A stretch of DNA of 64,000 nucleotides from NCBI GenBank assembly GCA_902798615.1, contig CADBXL010000006.1:1-64000 (forward strand), in the 5' to 3' direction. Positions 44,894 through 53,627 of the stretch are shown here, in pieces (the first letter of the stretch is position 1; each line of letters starts with the position of its first letter). Below the pieces are notes generated by a model. That model was given only the letters and a program-made list of their open reading frames with translations, was not told the DNA's origin and ran no database searches. A program made the position numbers and the translations under genes. The stretch comes from an uncultured Bacteroidales bacterium. Its GTDB lineage: Bacteria; Bacteroidota; Bacteroidia; Bacteroidales; Bacteroidaceae.

Positions 44894-46987
44894 CTATCTA
44901 AGTAGGATTTTCCGACCATCAGCAATCAAAACACCATTGTTTTTTCCACCGCCAATACGTCCCATAAGATCATATATCTTTTTACCATTAACTCCCTCAT
45001 TGCCATTCACTTCCACATTATTTATATAAGAAGTTGTTCCTATGGTAGTTTTAGGGTGGTAAACGTCACTTGAATAGTAATATTCTCCAGCAGAGATTGT
45101 ATACCACACATATCTACTTGAGCCATCTGTCGTCGGAGTATATTTACCATCTGATGTCAATGTGCCGGAAGACTTTGTCTTTTCGAAATCCTCATAACAT
45201 TCAAATTCCACATTCACACCTTCCACAAACGGAGCATCGCCAGAAAGTGTACCCGACAAATATGTTTTCAGCACATTATACGCATTTACGATTGCAGACT
45301 TCGGAGCATACTTGTATGCCCAAAGCGGTACACCGGCATTACTAACACAGCTAATACACAAAGCAGGCATATCTGTAAGGCCATCTATGTTTTGCTCTGC
45401 CAACACGCCATAATAGGAGATGCCGGAAATTGTCATCTTTATATAGGACTTTCCCTCTTGAGTAAACTCCCAAGTCCCCGTTTTGTCTCCTGAAATCTTT
45501 CCACCTTCTGAAAGCACTACTGAAATTGGAGTTGCCTCTGCAAAACCCGAATGATTCAACTTATAAGGATGAATGAGCAGCTGATAGGTTCCAGCAACAT
45601 CTTCATTCGAATAAAGTCGAGTTGACTCTATCTGAGTCTGAGTTGTTTTCATCGAAGTATATCTGAAAGGAGAGGCTACAAGCCATCCGTATTCATTCTG
45701 GAATAACTGACGCACACGAACCTGATGATGAACTGTACCGTTATTAAACTTAGTATGATATACTACAAATGCGTTTCCTTCAGCATCCACACAAGCCGAA
45801 TTATGCCCTTCCGCACACTCTCCAACCGTCATTGTTCCCCAGTTGTTAAAAGCGCCCAAAAGTTTCATTCCTCTATTTGACGTAGAGTTTGGACCATAGT
45901 TTAATTGGTAATTGTTAAAAATTGCGACATTTCCTGCAGCATCCTTATATGGCCCTGTAGGAGAAGACGAGCGGAACACTCGCATCTCATATCCTCCATC
46001 CGGCGCATATCCACCATAACTCATAAAAAGATAGTAATATCCTCTTATATAATGGATATATGATCCCTCACCAGAAACATAATAGCCTCCTGCTATCTTC
46101 TTTCCAAAATACTGGTCGGAAGTGGCATTGGCATCAAGAGTCGTCCCCGAATAAGTATAGGTATAGTCACGAAGTCCTGTATTCTTGTCGAGCTTCAACA
46201 TAAAGATTCCTCCCGACCATGAGCCGTAGGTAAGCCAAAGCTCACCTTCCTCATCATAGAAGGCACAAGGATCTATGCAGTTCGGATAGTAGGTTCCCCA
46301 CTTGCTACCTGCACTCGAGAAACGAGTCGGAAGAGAATTTGAACCTGTCACGATTTGCATATCGGTCTTGGCAACATCCACCTTCTTGCCTGAGTAAGAA
46401 ACATTATTGAAACCTCCGAACACTATCGGGGCCTCATATCTGAAAGGACCAGTCGGACTATCCGCAGTAAGAAGAACGATAACCGAAGCCCAGTTATCTC
46501 CATTAAGCGAAAGATACATGCACCATTTCTTCATCTGCACATTATATACAATATCCGGTGCCCACATATCTCCGGCTATCCATTCTGATGTATTTGATGC
46601 ATAGATAGAACAATATGCACCTGCATCAAAAGAGCCTATTGTCTCGGTAACGATTTCAGCTCCCCGCTTTACTTTTACCTCATGAGTAGGACAAGAAGAA
46701 AAAGCGGTTTTATAACTTTGTCCGAAAAAAGTAGTATGTTCCCTTCCCGTATTTACTCCGACCCAGTTAACCAAATCAGCAGACTTGGCAACCCCAATAT
46801 GAGAACCTACTATATAATAGTTCGCATCTGAGGGATTGTACACAACAGACGGATCATGAACAGACACATTACTATACGTTTTTGGCTTCTGCATATTCTG
46901 CAGTTGTGTTGATGTCAGCTTTGTCTGTGCATGAATAGCAGCCGGCAATAGCAGCATCGATAATGAAAAGAGTGATTTTAGTTTCAT
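44894..46987 (-). CDS. GH43 endo-arabinanase-like glycoside hydrolase
   Basis: A 697-aa secreted enzyme (signal MKLKSLFSLSMLLLPAAIHA). The five-bladed GH43 domain has the general base Asp in SVHDPSVVYNPSDANYYIVG (D about 45), the second Asp in NCIDPCAFYDEEGELWLTYG and the acid Glu in YYVSGEGSYIHYIRGYYYLF. A C-terminal domain (TYQLLIHPYKLNHSGFAEAT...GTWEFTQEGKSYIKMTISG) resembles that of extracellular endo-1,5-arabinanases. The tail IYDLMGRIGGGKNNGVLIAD, then GRKILLR, is typical of secreted Prevotella proteins. The divergent GH51 neighbour supports arabinan breakdown. Confidence 0.9.
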   Translation of the reverse strand: MKLKSLFSLSMLLLPAAIHAQTKLTSTQLQNMQKPKTYSNVSVHDPSVVYNPSDANYYIVGSHIGVAKSADLVNWVGVNTGREHTTFFGQSYKTAFSSCPTHEVKVKRGAEIVTETIGSFDAGAYCSIYASNTSEWIAGDMWAPDIVYNVQMKKWCMYLSLNGDNWASVIVLLTADSPTGPFRYEAPIVFGGFNNVSYSGKKVDVAKTDMQIVTGSNSLPTRFSSAGSKWGTYYPNCIDPCAFYDEEGELWLTYGSWSGGIFMLKLDKNTGLRDYTYTYSGTTLDANATSDQYFGKKIAGGYYVSGEGSYIHYIRGYYYLFMSYGGYAPDGGYEMRVFRSSSPTGPYKDAAGNVAIFNNYQLNYGPNSTSNRGMKLLGAFNNWGTMTVGECAEGHNSACVDAEGNAFVVYHTKFNNGTVHHQVRVRQLFQNEYGWLVASPFRYTSMKTTQTQIESTRLYSNEDVAGTYQLLIHPYKLNHSGFAEATPISVVLSEGGKISGDKTGTWEFTQEGKSYIKMTISGISYYGVLAEQNIDGLTDMPALCISCVSNAGVPLWAYKYAPKSAIVNAYNVLKTYLSGTLSGDAPFVEGVNVEFECYEDFEKTKSSGTLTSDGKYTPTTDGSSRYVWYTISAGEYYYSSDVYHPKTTIGTTSYINNVEVNGNEGVNGKKIYDLMGRIGGGKNNGVLIADGRKILLR

Positions 46988-47028
46988 TTCATTCTATATT
47001 TTAGCCTAGTCGGTTAGTATTTTCGCGA

Positions 47029-47060
47029 CAAAAATACAATTATTTTTCAACATCAACAAA
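47029..47060 (-). promoter_or_regulatory. GH43 promoter
   Basis: Minus-strand -7 TATTTTTG (47029-47036) and -33 TTTG (47057-47060), 20-bp spacer. Confidence 0.75.
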
Positions 47061-47109
47061 TTTTCCATGATATTTTTGAGAAAACGTACGATTTCTGTTT
47101 TTTTATTAC

Positions 47110-47117
47110 TATATTTG
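47110..47117 (+). promoter_or_regulatory. GH51 promoter (-7 box)
   Basis: TATATTTG 56 bp upstream of the GH51 start. No clean -33 at standard spacing. The two divergent arabinan promoters are about 50 bp apart and could share a regulator. Confidence 0.6.
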
Positions 47118-47172
47118 CAGAAATTTTACGACTAAAGCATATACTAACTTATATTATATCAGAAATAAAACG

Positions 47173-49161
47173 ATGAAAAAGTATCTTTTTCTGGCATCAC
47201 TCGCTATGACAAGTTGTCTCGGATCTTTTGCCCAGAGCAACGAGTTCATTATTCAGGCAAAAAAGCCGGGGGCAACTATCCAGAATACGATGTATGGTAT
47301 CTTCTTTGAGGACATCAACTTTGCAGCCGATGGCGGTCTCTATGCCGAGATGGTCGCAAACCGTTCCTTTGAATATCCTAATAGCTTTGCATGCTGGGAC
47401 ATATCCGGTAAGGTCAGTCTAAAAGATGACGGCCCTTTCGACAAGAACCCTCACTATGTACGTCTCTCCCCTTCCGGTTTCCGCGACAAGCACACCATGA
47501 TTGAGAATCACGGATTCTTCGGAATGGGTGTAAAGAAAGATCATGAGTATCGCTTTACCGTTTGGGCTCGTTGTCCGGAAGGAGGAAACGCAAAGATTTG
47601 GGTTGACCTTGTAGATAATGCCACTATGACCGACGACCAGAAATTAGGTAACGGAAGTATAGACATCAGCGATAAGGAATGGAAGAAATATTCTCTAATC
47701 CTAAAGGCAAAGAAGACAATCAGCAAGGCTCATCTCCGCGTATGGGGCGACAATAAAGTTACAACTGACCTTGAGCACGTTAGCCTCTTCCCTGTTGATA
47801 CATGGAAAGGTCGTGAGAATGGCATGAGAAAAGACCTTGCTCAGGCCTTGAACGATATGAAACCTGGTATTTTCCGTTTTCCTGGCGGATGTATCGTTGA
47901 GGGTACAGATCTCGCTACACGCTACCAATGGAAGAATACCGTAGGACCTGTCGAGAACCGTCCTCTTAACGAGAACCGCTGGCATTACACGTTCACTTCC
48001 CGATATTATCCAAACTACTACCAGAGCTACGGACTTGGCTTCTTCGAGTTCTTCCAACTCTGCGAGGACTTCGGATGTGATGCTCTTCCTGTACTCAACT
48101 GCGGAATGGCTTGCCAGTATCAGAATCCGGAAAAGACCGACCAGTATGTTGCCCTCGACGACCTTGATCCATATATCCAGGATGCTCTCGACCTGATTGA
48201 GTTTGCCAATGGAGATGCAAATACCACATGGGGAAAGGTACGTGCAGATATGGGACACCCGGAACCGTTCAACCTTAAATACATGGGTATAGGAAATGAG
48301 CAATGGGACTATAAGAACAATCCTGCATTCACATCACGTCTGAAGAAGTTCCTTGATGTTCTGAAGAAAAAGCATCCTGAAATAAAATACATCGGAACAA
48401 CAGGTCCTGACTCCGAGGGATGGAAATTTGATATGCTCCAGCCTAAGATGAAAGAACTCAAGGTTGACCTTTACGATGAGCATTTCTATCGTAATGAGCA
48501 ATGGTTTACCGACTCTGTCAATCGCCACCGTTATGACAAATACGACCGTTCAAAGGGTGCTCCGAAGGTGTTTGCCGGAGAGTATGCCTGCCACGGAAAG
48601 GGCAAGAAATGGAATCACTTCAACGCAGCCCTTCTCGAAGCAGCCTTCATGACTGGATATGAGCGTAATGCAGATGTTGTCCACATGGCAACTTATGCCC
48701 CGCTCTTCGCTCACGTAGAAGGATGGCAATGGCGTCCTGACGCTATCTGGTACGACAATCTCAACTCATTCAAGACTTGCTCATACTGGGTACAATATCT
48801 CTATGCCCACTACAAAGGCACAAACGTTCTCCCACTCACTATGAACAACAAGGTTGTTGCGGGTGATAGCGACCAGAACGGTCTGTCAGCTTCCGCAGTA
48901 ATCAACAAGCCAACAGGTGAAATCTATGTCAAGATTGCCAATATCAGCGACAAAGATCAGAGCATCAGACTCAACTTCAAAGGCATCAAAAACCTCACAA
49001 GCGGTAAGGTAATCACCCTCCATTCTGACAATCCAATAGCAGAGAACTCTATCCAGAGACCTGATGCTATTCTGCCTATAGAGAAGGATATTGAGGTTGC
49101 CGGCTATATACTCGATACTGAAGTACCCGCAAAGACATTCGCAGTCTTTGTTCTGAAATAA
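47173..49161 (+). CDS. GH51 alpha-L-arabinofuranosidase
   Basis: A 662-aa secreted enzyme (signal MKKYLFLASLAMTSCLGSFA) that releases arabinofuranose from arabinan or arabinoxylan. Family hallmarks: YGIFFEDINFAADGGLYAEM at the N-terminus, RFPGGCIVEGTDLATRYQWK, the acid/base Glu in YMGIGNEQWD (E376) and the nucleophile Glu in FAGEYACH (E470). A carbohydrate-binding-like insert lies between about 90 and 215. It is divergent from the GH43 gene and ends at a strong bidirectional hairpin. Confidence 0.95.
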   Translation: MKKYLFLASLAMTSCLGSFAQSNEFIIQAKKPGATIQNTMYGIFFEDINFAADGGLYAEMVANRSFEYPNSFACWDISGKVSLKDDGPFDKNPHYVRLSPSGFRDKHTMIENHGFFGMGVKKDHEYRFTVWARCPEGGNAKIWVDLVDNATMTDDQKLGNGSIDISDKEWKKYSLILKAKKTISKAHLRVWGDNKVTTDLEHVSLFPVDTWKGRENGMRKDLAQALNDMKPGIFRFPGGCIVEGTDLATRYQWKNTVGPVENRPLNENRWHYTFTSRYYPNYYQSYGLGFFEFFQLCEDFGCDALPVLNCGMACQYQNPEKTDQYVALDDLDPYIQDALDLIEFANGDANTTWGKVRADMGHPEPFNLKYMGIGNEQWDYKNNPAFTSRLKKFLDVLKKKHPEIKYIGTTGPDSEGWKFDMLQPKMKELKVDLYDEHFYRNEQWFTDSVNRHRYDKYDRSKGAPKVFAGEYACHGKGKKWNHFNAALLEAAFMTGYERNADVVHMATYAPLFAHVEGWQWRPDAIWYDNLNSFKTCSYWVQYLYAHYKGTNVLPLTMNNKVVAGDSDQNGLSASAVINKPTGEIYVKIANISDKDQSIRLNFKGIKNLTSGKVITLHSDNPIAENSIQRPDAILPIEKDIEVAGYILDTEVPAKTFAVFVLK

Positions 49162-49194
49162 TACTTCTACACATACAAGTTGGATAGTATCCGT

Positions 49195-49246
49195 AAAAAA
49201 AAATCCCCCAACTCTTCCCGTCAAGCGGAAAAGGGTTGGGGGATTT
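49195..49246 (-). terminator. Convergent terminator between the GH51 and CobW genes
   Basis: AAATCCCCCAACT (49201-49213) pairs with GGTTGGGGGATTT (about 49234-49246). The nine-A run on the left becomes a T-run on the minus strand, so it mainly ends the CobW transcript and probably also GH51. Confidence 0.85.
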
Positions 49247-49254
49247 CTCGTTTC

Positions 49255-50343
49255 CTATACAATCCTATGTGTTGGATTCGGTCTTCCCGGCTGAAGGAAT
49301 CTCCAAGCGAGAATCTCATTATTGTATTTATCTCCTATAGCAGAGGCAATAACATTCTTCACAATATCATTAAGATGTTCAGGACTTGTCTCCACGCGGG
49401 CATTAACTATGAGCTTGAGCGTTTCACTTGTACCAGCAGTACCACGCAACTGCAAGGTAGAAGCATCACCCGTAATATTACCAACGGCATATTGTGCACC
49501 ATTCTCAGCAATAACCTTGATATGTCCCACACGCAGTTTCTCTTTCTTCACCACCTGCGCTATACCGTTCATTATATCCTTAAAGAGTGAATCCCAATAA
49601 GCAGGAGTACGACTGGTAACTGCCACAGTTCCGTTCAACCATCCCAACACAGCTTCTCCATGAGCATATTTGTCGTAATTGATGTCGAGGATAGTCTTTC
49701 CGCTTCCCAGTCTATGGCCTACCTCTTCCAACCACTCCACAACACCGATACCATTCTGCGTGCTTACCGTCATAACAGCAGTATGCGGAAAACAGGTCTG
49801 AGTGTCCTTCTTCAGTTTCTCAAGCTCAGATTCACTCAGCAGATCTATCTTTGTAATAAGGATTACTTCGCTCTCCTCCAACTGTTTACGATAGATATAG
49901 GCAGCATCCTCATGAAGTCCTCCGTCACCACCATAAATGATAGACTTCAGTCTCATAGGATCAGTAAGAACCGTAAGAGGCGACACGAGCACTTCAGTAT
50001 CGTGAAACTTCTTCATCGGACGGATAATAGTTGCTGTAAGGTCGGCACAACTGCCCACCGGCTCTGCAAGAATAACATCAGCCTCAACTTCCTTGCGGAG
50101 CTTCTTGATAGCATCTGTAAAACCGTCGAGATTACAGCAGAAACAACTTCCTGCCACCTCCTGAACCTGCAAGTTTGCCTGTTTTAGCAAACGGCTGTCA
50201 ACAAGTTCCGGAGCCTGATCATTTGTAATCAATCCTACTCGCAAGCCTTTTGCCATAAGTCTCTGTGCCACATCCCATATAAGTGTGGTCTTACCGGCAC
50301 CCAGGAATCCGCCGGCGATTATCAATCTTGTCTGTTTATTCAT
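49255..50343 (-). CDS. CobW/COG0523-family GTPase
   Basis: A 362-aa metal-chaperone GTPase of the G3E class. It has the Walker A IAGGFLGAGKTTLIWDVAQR, the metal-binding CxCC-type motif GSCFCCNLDGF and the guanine-specificity region TKIDLLSESEL. The C-terminal domain is beta-rich. COG0523 proteins load Zn or other metals into client enzymes. No Zur or cobalamin gene is adjacent. It is co-transcribed (21-bp gap) with an aquaglyceroporin whose C-terminus is cysteine-rich, which may hint at a metal or metalloid link. Confidence 0.9.
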   Translation of the reverse strand: MNKQTRLIIAGGFLGAGKTTLIWDVAQRLMAKGLRVGLITNDQAPELVDSRLLKQANLQVQEVAGSCFCCNLDGFTDAIKKLRKEVEADVILAEPVGSCADLTATIIRPMKKFHDTEVLVSPLTVLTDPMRLKSIIYGGDGGLHEDAAYIYRKQLEESEVILITKIDLLSESELEKLKKDTQTCFPHTAVMTVSTQNGIGVVEWLEEVGHRLGSGKTILDINYDKYAHGEAVLGWLNGTVAVTSRTPAYWDSLFKDIMNGIAQVVKKEKLRVGHIKVIAENGAQYAVGNITGDASTLQLRGTAGTSETLKLIVNARVETSPEHLNDIVKNVIASAIGDKYNNEILAWRFLQPGRPNPTHRIV

Positions 50344-50364
50344 ATCATCAATATATCATAATTA

Positions 50365-51174
50365 TTACTTATTACAACCGCATTGGCAGTTCTTCTTTTT
50401 GTTGATAGGCTCAAGAATATACTTGAACAGAAGGGCAGCTATAGTTCCGCCTAAGATAGGAGCAAAGATATAAACCCAGAACCAACCTCCCACCTCATCT
50501 GGCATAGCAGCACTACCCCATCCGCTCAGATAAGCCACGATACGTGGACCGAAATCACGAGCCGGATTCAAGCCTGCCTGAGTAAGCGGAGCCACAAAGA
50601 AGATGATGCTTGATACGGTAAAACCGATGAACAACGGCTGTAGATCAGAAGAAGGGCGCCCTACATTACAATCTTCCGTCAAAGCAAAGATGAAGAGGGC
50701 GAGCAACATAGTGCCAAAACCTTCCGCAAGCATAGCCAAAGGCAAGGATACAGTAGCCATAGCATCGCCAGGATTAGGATAGAACTCACCAAACATTCGT
50801 GCTGTATCAACAGAAGCAGCCGTACCTCTCGTAATATTATGCACAAGTTCATATTGCGCAATCGACGGACTGAAAAGCACATACAACATAGCACCTGCAA
50901 GAATAGCACCCAAGAACTGAGCTATCAGATAACCAGGCAATTGCGATGCTTTCATACGGCCAGCCACCACCATAGCAACCGATACGGCAGGATTGAGATG
51001 TGCACAACAGATGTTACGTGTAAGGAATATTGCCAATGTCACAGCAACACCCCAAACCAATCCAATCTGGAAAATACTGTTATACTCTCCAAAGAGAACA
51101 GCTACGGCCACACTACTGCAGCCAAACAACGTGAGGATGAAAGTCCCCAGAATTTCTCCAATAAAACCTCTCAT
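50365..51174 (-). CDS. Aquaporin / glycerol facilitator (MIP family)
   Basis: A 269-aa six-helix channel with both NPA motifs: AHLNPAVSV (about 58-66) and GLNPARDFGPR. The Asp after the second NPA (NPARD) is the marker of glycerol facilitators rather than water-only channels. The first helix is IGEILGTFILTLFGCSSVAV. The C-terminal tail KKKNCQCGCNK has three cysteines, which is uncommon. Glycerol or a small neutral metalloid is a possible cargo. It has its own promoter and precedes the CobW gene. Confidence 0.93.
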   Translation of the reverse strand: MRGFIGEILGTFILTLFGCSSVAVAVLFGEYNSIFQIGLVWGVAVTLAIFLTRNICCAHLNPAVSVAMVVAGRMKASQLPGYLIAQFLGAILAGAMLYVLFSPSIAQYELVHNITRGTAASVDTARMFGEFYPNPGDAMATVSLPLAMLAEGFGTMLLALFIFALTEDCNVGRPSSDLQPLFIGFTVSSIIFFVAPLTQAGLNPARDFGPRIVAYLSGWGSAAMPDEVGGWFWVYIFAPILGGTIAALLFKYILEPINKKKNCQCGCNK

Positions 51175-51223
51175 ATACGTTCTATTTTTCTGTTTAGTGT
51201 TCGTTATTATGTTTTAAACGTTG

Positions 51224-51253
51224 CAAAAATAGTCATTATTTTGATATCTCAAA
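51224..51253 (-). promoter_or_regulatory. Promoter of the aquaglyceroporin-CobW operon
   Basis: Minus-strand -7 TATTTTTG (51224-51231), -33 TTTG (51250-51253), 18-bp spacer, slightly short. Confidence 0.65.
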
Positions 51254-51351
51254 GCATTTCATTTTGTCAACACGAAAAACAATCGTACGAAAACGAAATT
51301 TCCCCGACACTTGGATTCTCCAACGAATCACTTCCGTTTCAGCTCCTATGT

Positions 51352-51466
51352 AAATACCATTAAATTACCATTAAAATACTATTAAGATACCATTAAAATA
51401 CCATTCGCAATGGTAATATAATGGTATTATTATGGTAATATTATGGTATTATAATGGTATTATCAT
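51352..51466. repeat. Palindromic 11-bp array R6 (5 + 5 units)
   Basis: ACCATT-type cores at 51356, 51367, 51378, 51389 and 51400 are followed after a short centre by AATGGT/TATGGT cores at 51409, 51420, 51431, 51442 and 51453. Both series have an exact 11-bp period. The two halves form a large imperfect palindrome. It lies upstream of both the aquaglyceroporin and the sppA region. Confidence 0.93.
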
Positions 51467-51556
51467 CGAATTTACTGCCGGATTTTGGATGGTCAGGGGA
51501 TAAGGATGGGGACTATCATCAAACAACTCCCCTGTCTTCCCTGGATTAGCGGAAAG

Positions 51557-51719
51557 TCACTTCTGCGCCTTGACATCAAGCAAACGCTTGAGTACTTCGG
51601 GGTTGGCTAACGTGTTTTCAGCAGCTATTTTTCCAAAATCATGAGGAATTCGCGAAAGCACAAACATCGTCAGAGTATGGCAATTACGAATGTCATTATC
51701 CTTTTTTCCTTGTTTTCAT
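51557..51719 (-). pseudogene. Small ORF broken by an A-tract frameshift
   Basis: On the minus strand ATG at 51719 opens MKTRKKG and stops at once. With one A removed from the six-A tract (51702-51707), the frame continues as about 53 codons ending RIPHDFGKIAAENTLANPEV, then LKRLLDVKAQK and TGA at 51557. The sequence looks protein-like, but I do not recognise it. It may be a decayed or slippage-controlled gene, or a sequencing error. Confidence 0.45.
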
Positions 51720-51761
51720 AGCATTTTTGCCGTTATACTTGCAAATTATCAATATTTTTTG

Positions 51762-51769
51762 TATCTTTG
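51762..51769 (+). promoter_or_regulatory. sppA promoter (-7 box)
   Basis: TATCTTTG, with ACTTG at the -33 position (51737-51741). The open frame's first ATG (51767) overlaps this box, which rules it out as a start. Confidence 0.7.
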
Positions 51770-51817
51770 CAGTCAATTTACATTATTAATATAGATTTTT
51801 TCAACAATATAAGCAAA

Positions 51818-53614
51818 GTGAAAGATTTTATTAAGCACACCCTTGCAACCGTAGTCGGTATATTCATATTCTGTATCCTCACGGGTATTCTGATGCTTAT
51901 GAGCATAGTGGGTATGGTGGCATCAGGTAGTCAGGCAACAACAATCGACGATAATTCAGTACTTGTCATCAAGCTCAAAGGAGAAATTGTTGACCGTTCA
52001 AATGACGAAGGAAACCCTTTGGCGACTATCCTTGGCGAAGAAGTTGAGACTCAAGGACTTTATAACATTGTAGAGGCTATCAAGCGTGCAAAAGAAAGCG
52101 ACGAGATAAAAGGTATTTACATCGAAGCTGGTGAAATTGCTGCCGAGCCGGCAACAATAACCGCTTTGCGCGATGCCCTCAAGGACTTCAAGAAATCAAA
52201 GAAGTTCATCGTGGCATACGCTGACCAGTATTCACAGGGCAGCTACTATATCAGCAGCGTTGCCGACAAGGTATGGATAAACCCACAGGGTATGCTCTTT
52301 TTCCACGGTATGGCCTCTCAGCCACAATATTTACGTGACGTCCTTGCGAAACTTGGCATAAAGATACAGGTGGTAAAGGTTGGTCAGTATAAGAGTGCTA
52401 CCGAGAAATATACCGAAGATCACATGAGCGATGCTAACCGCGAACAGGTAACAGCCTACATTTCAGGTATTTGGAATCACATGCTCAAGGGTATTGCCGA
52501 AAGCAGAAAGGTGAGTGTAGATTCACTCAACGCATACGCAGATCAGGTGATGGATTTTGCAAGCACCGAGACTCTGAAGAAAAACAAGCTTATCGACGGC
52601 ACTCTCTACACAAATCAGATTAAGGGTGAAGTAAAGAAGTTGCTGAAGATTGATGATAGCGACGATATATCACAGGTAAGCGTATTACAGATGCTTCAGG
52701 CAAAGAGCAAGTCAGCTTCCAGCGATAATGAGATTGCCGTTTACTTCTGTGAAGGCAGTATCGTACATAACCCTAACGAAAATATCATAAATGGCGGAGG
52801 CTCTACAATTATCGACACTAAGGTGTGCAAGGACCTCGAATCCCTTGCCAAGGACGATAACGTAAAGGCCGTTGTTATCCGTATCAATTCTGGAGGTGGA
52901 AGTGCATACGCATCAGAACAGATGTGGCATCAGATTGTAGAACTGAAGAAGGTTAAGCCTGTGGTAATCTCAATGGGCGGTATGGCAGCATCCGGCGGTT
53001 ACTATATGTCGTGTGGAGCTACATGGATTGTAGCAGAACCTACAACGCTGACTGGTAGCATCGGCATATTCGGTGCATTCCCAGACATCAGCAACCTCAT
53101 GACAAGCAAGCTCGGATTCAAATACGACGAAGTGAAGACAAACAAGAACTCCACAATGTCAGCTGTACCAATGGCGCGTCCGTTCTCTGGTGACGAGCTG
53201 AATATTCTCCAGGGCTATATAGACCGCGGATATACTCTTTTCCGCAAACGTGTTGCCGACGGTCGTCATCTCAAGGTTGAGGACGTGGAGAAGATTGCAC
53301 AGGGACATGTTTGGCTGGGCAAGGATGCTATCGGCATTAAGTTGGTTGACCAGCTCGGAAGCCTAAATGATGCTATTGATATGGCATGTAAGTTTGCCAA
53401 TATCAAGGATAATGACTATTACACCAACACCTATCCGGCAGCAGAGAAGTGGACAGAAACCTTACTCCAGAGCGCAACAGGTGACGGCAACTACCTTGAC
53501 GCCAAGCTAAAGGAAACGCTCGGCGAATACTACGAGCCATTTATGCTGATGAAGACAATACGTCAGCAGGATCCTGTTCAGGCAAGAATGATGGACAATT
53601 TCAGAATATATTAA
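51818..53614 (+). CDS. sppA: Signal peptide peptidase SppA, 67-kDa type
   Basis: An inner-membrane serine protease that degrades cleaved signal peptides. The 598-aa form starts at GTG 51818 (VKDFIKHTLATVVGIFIFCI), giving an immediate membrane helix; the upstream ATG is untranscribed. It has two tandem SppA domains. The N-terminal one provides the catalytic Lys (VKVGQYKSATEKYTEDHMS), the C-terminal one the Ser (SMGGMAASGGYYMSCGA). Length matches E. coli SppA. It heads the sppA-lpxK-thiL-holB-ricT-gldH strand. Confidence 0.94.
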   Translation: MKDFIKHTLATVVGIFIFCILTGILMLMSIVGMVASGSQATTIDDNSVLVIKLKGEIVDRSNDEGNPLATILGEEVETQGLYNIVEAIKRAKESDEIKGIYIEAGEIAAEPATITALRDALKDFKKSKKFIVAYADQYSQGSYYISSVADKVWINPQGMLFFHGMASQPQYLRDVLAKLGIKIQVVKVGQYKSATEKYTEDHMSDANREQVTAYISGIWNHMLKGIAESRKVSVDSLNAYADQVMDFASTETLKKNKLIDGTLYTNQIKGEVKKLLKIDDSDDISQVSVLQMLQAKSKSASSDNEIAVYFCEGSIVHNPNENIINGGGSTIIDTKVCKDLESLAKDDNVKAVVIRINSGGGSAYASEQMWHQIVELKKVKPVVISMGGMAASGGYYMSCGATWIVAEPTTLTGSIGIFGAFPDISNLMTSKLGFKYDEVKTNKNSTMSAVPMARPFSGDELNILQGYIDRGYTLFRKRVADGRHLKVEDVEKIAQGHVWLGKDAIGIKLVDQLGSLNDAIDMACKFANIKDNDYYTNTYPAAEKWTETLLQSATGDGNYLDAKLKETLGEYYEPFMLMKTIRQQDPVQARMMDNFRIY

Positions 53615-53627
53615 TTAAACCGCAGTT

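Noticed and set aside
51767-51817. ATG start for sppA at 51767
   Set aside because: That ATG overlaps the -7 promoter box, so it cannot be in the transcript; GTG 51818 is the start.
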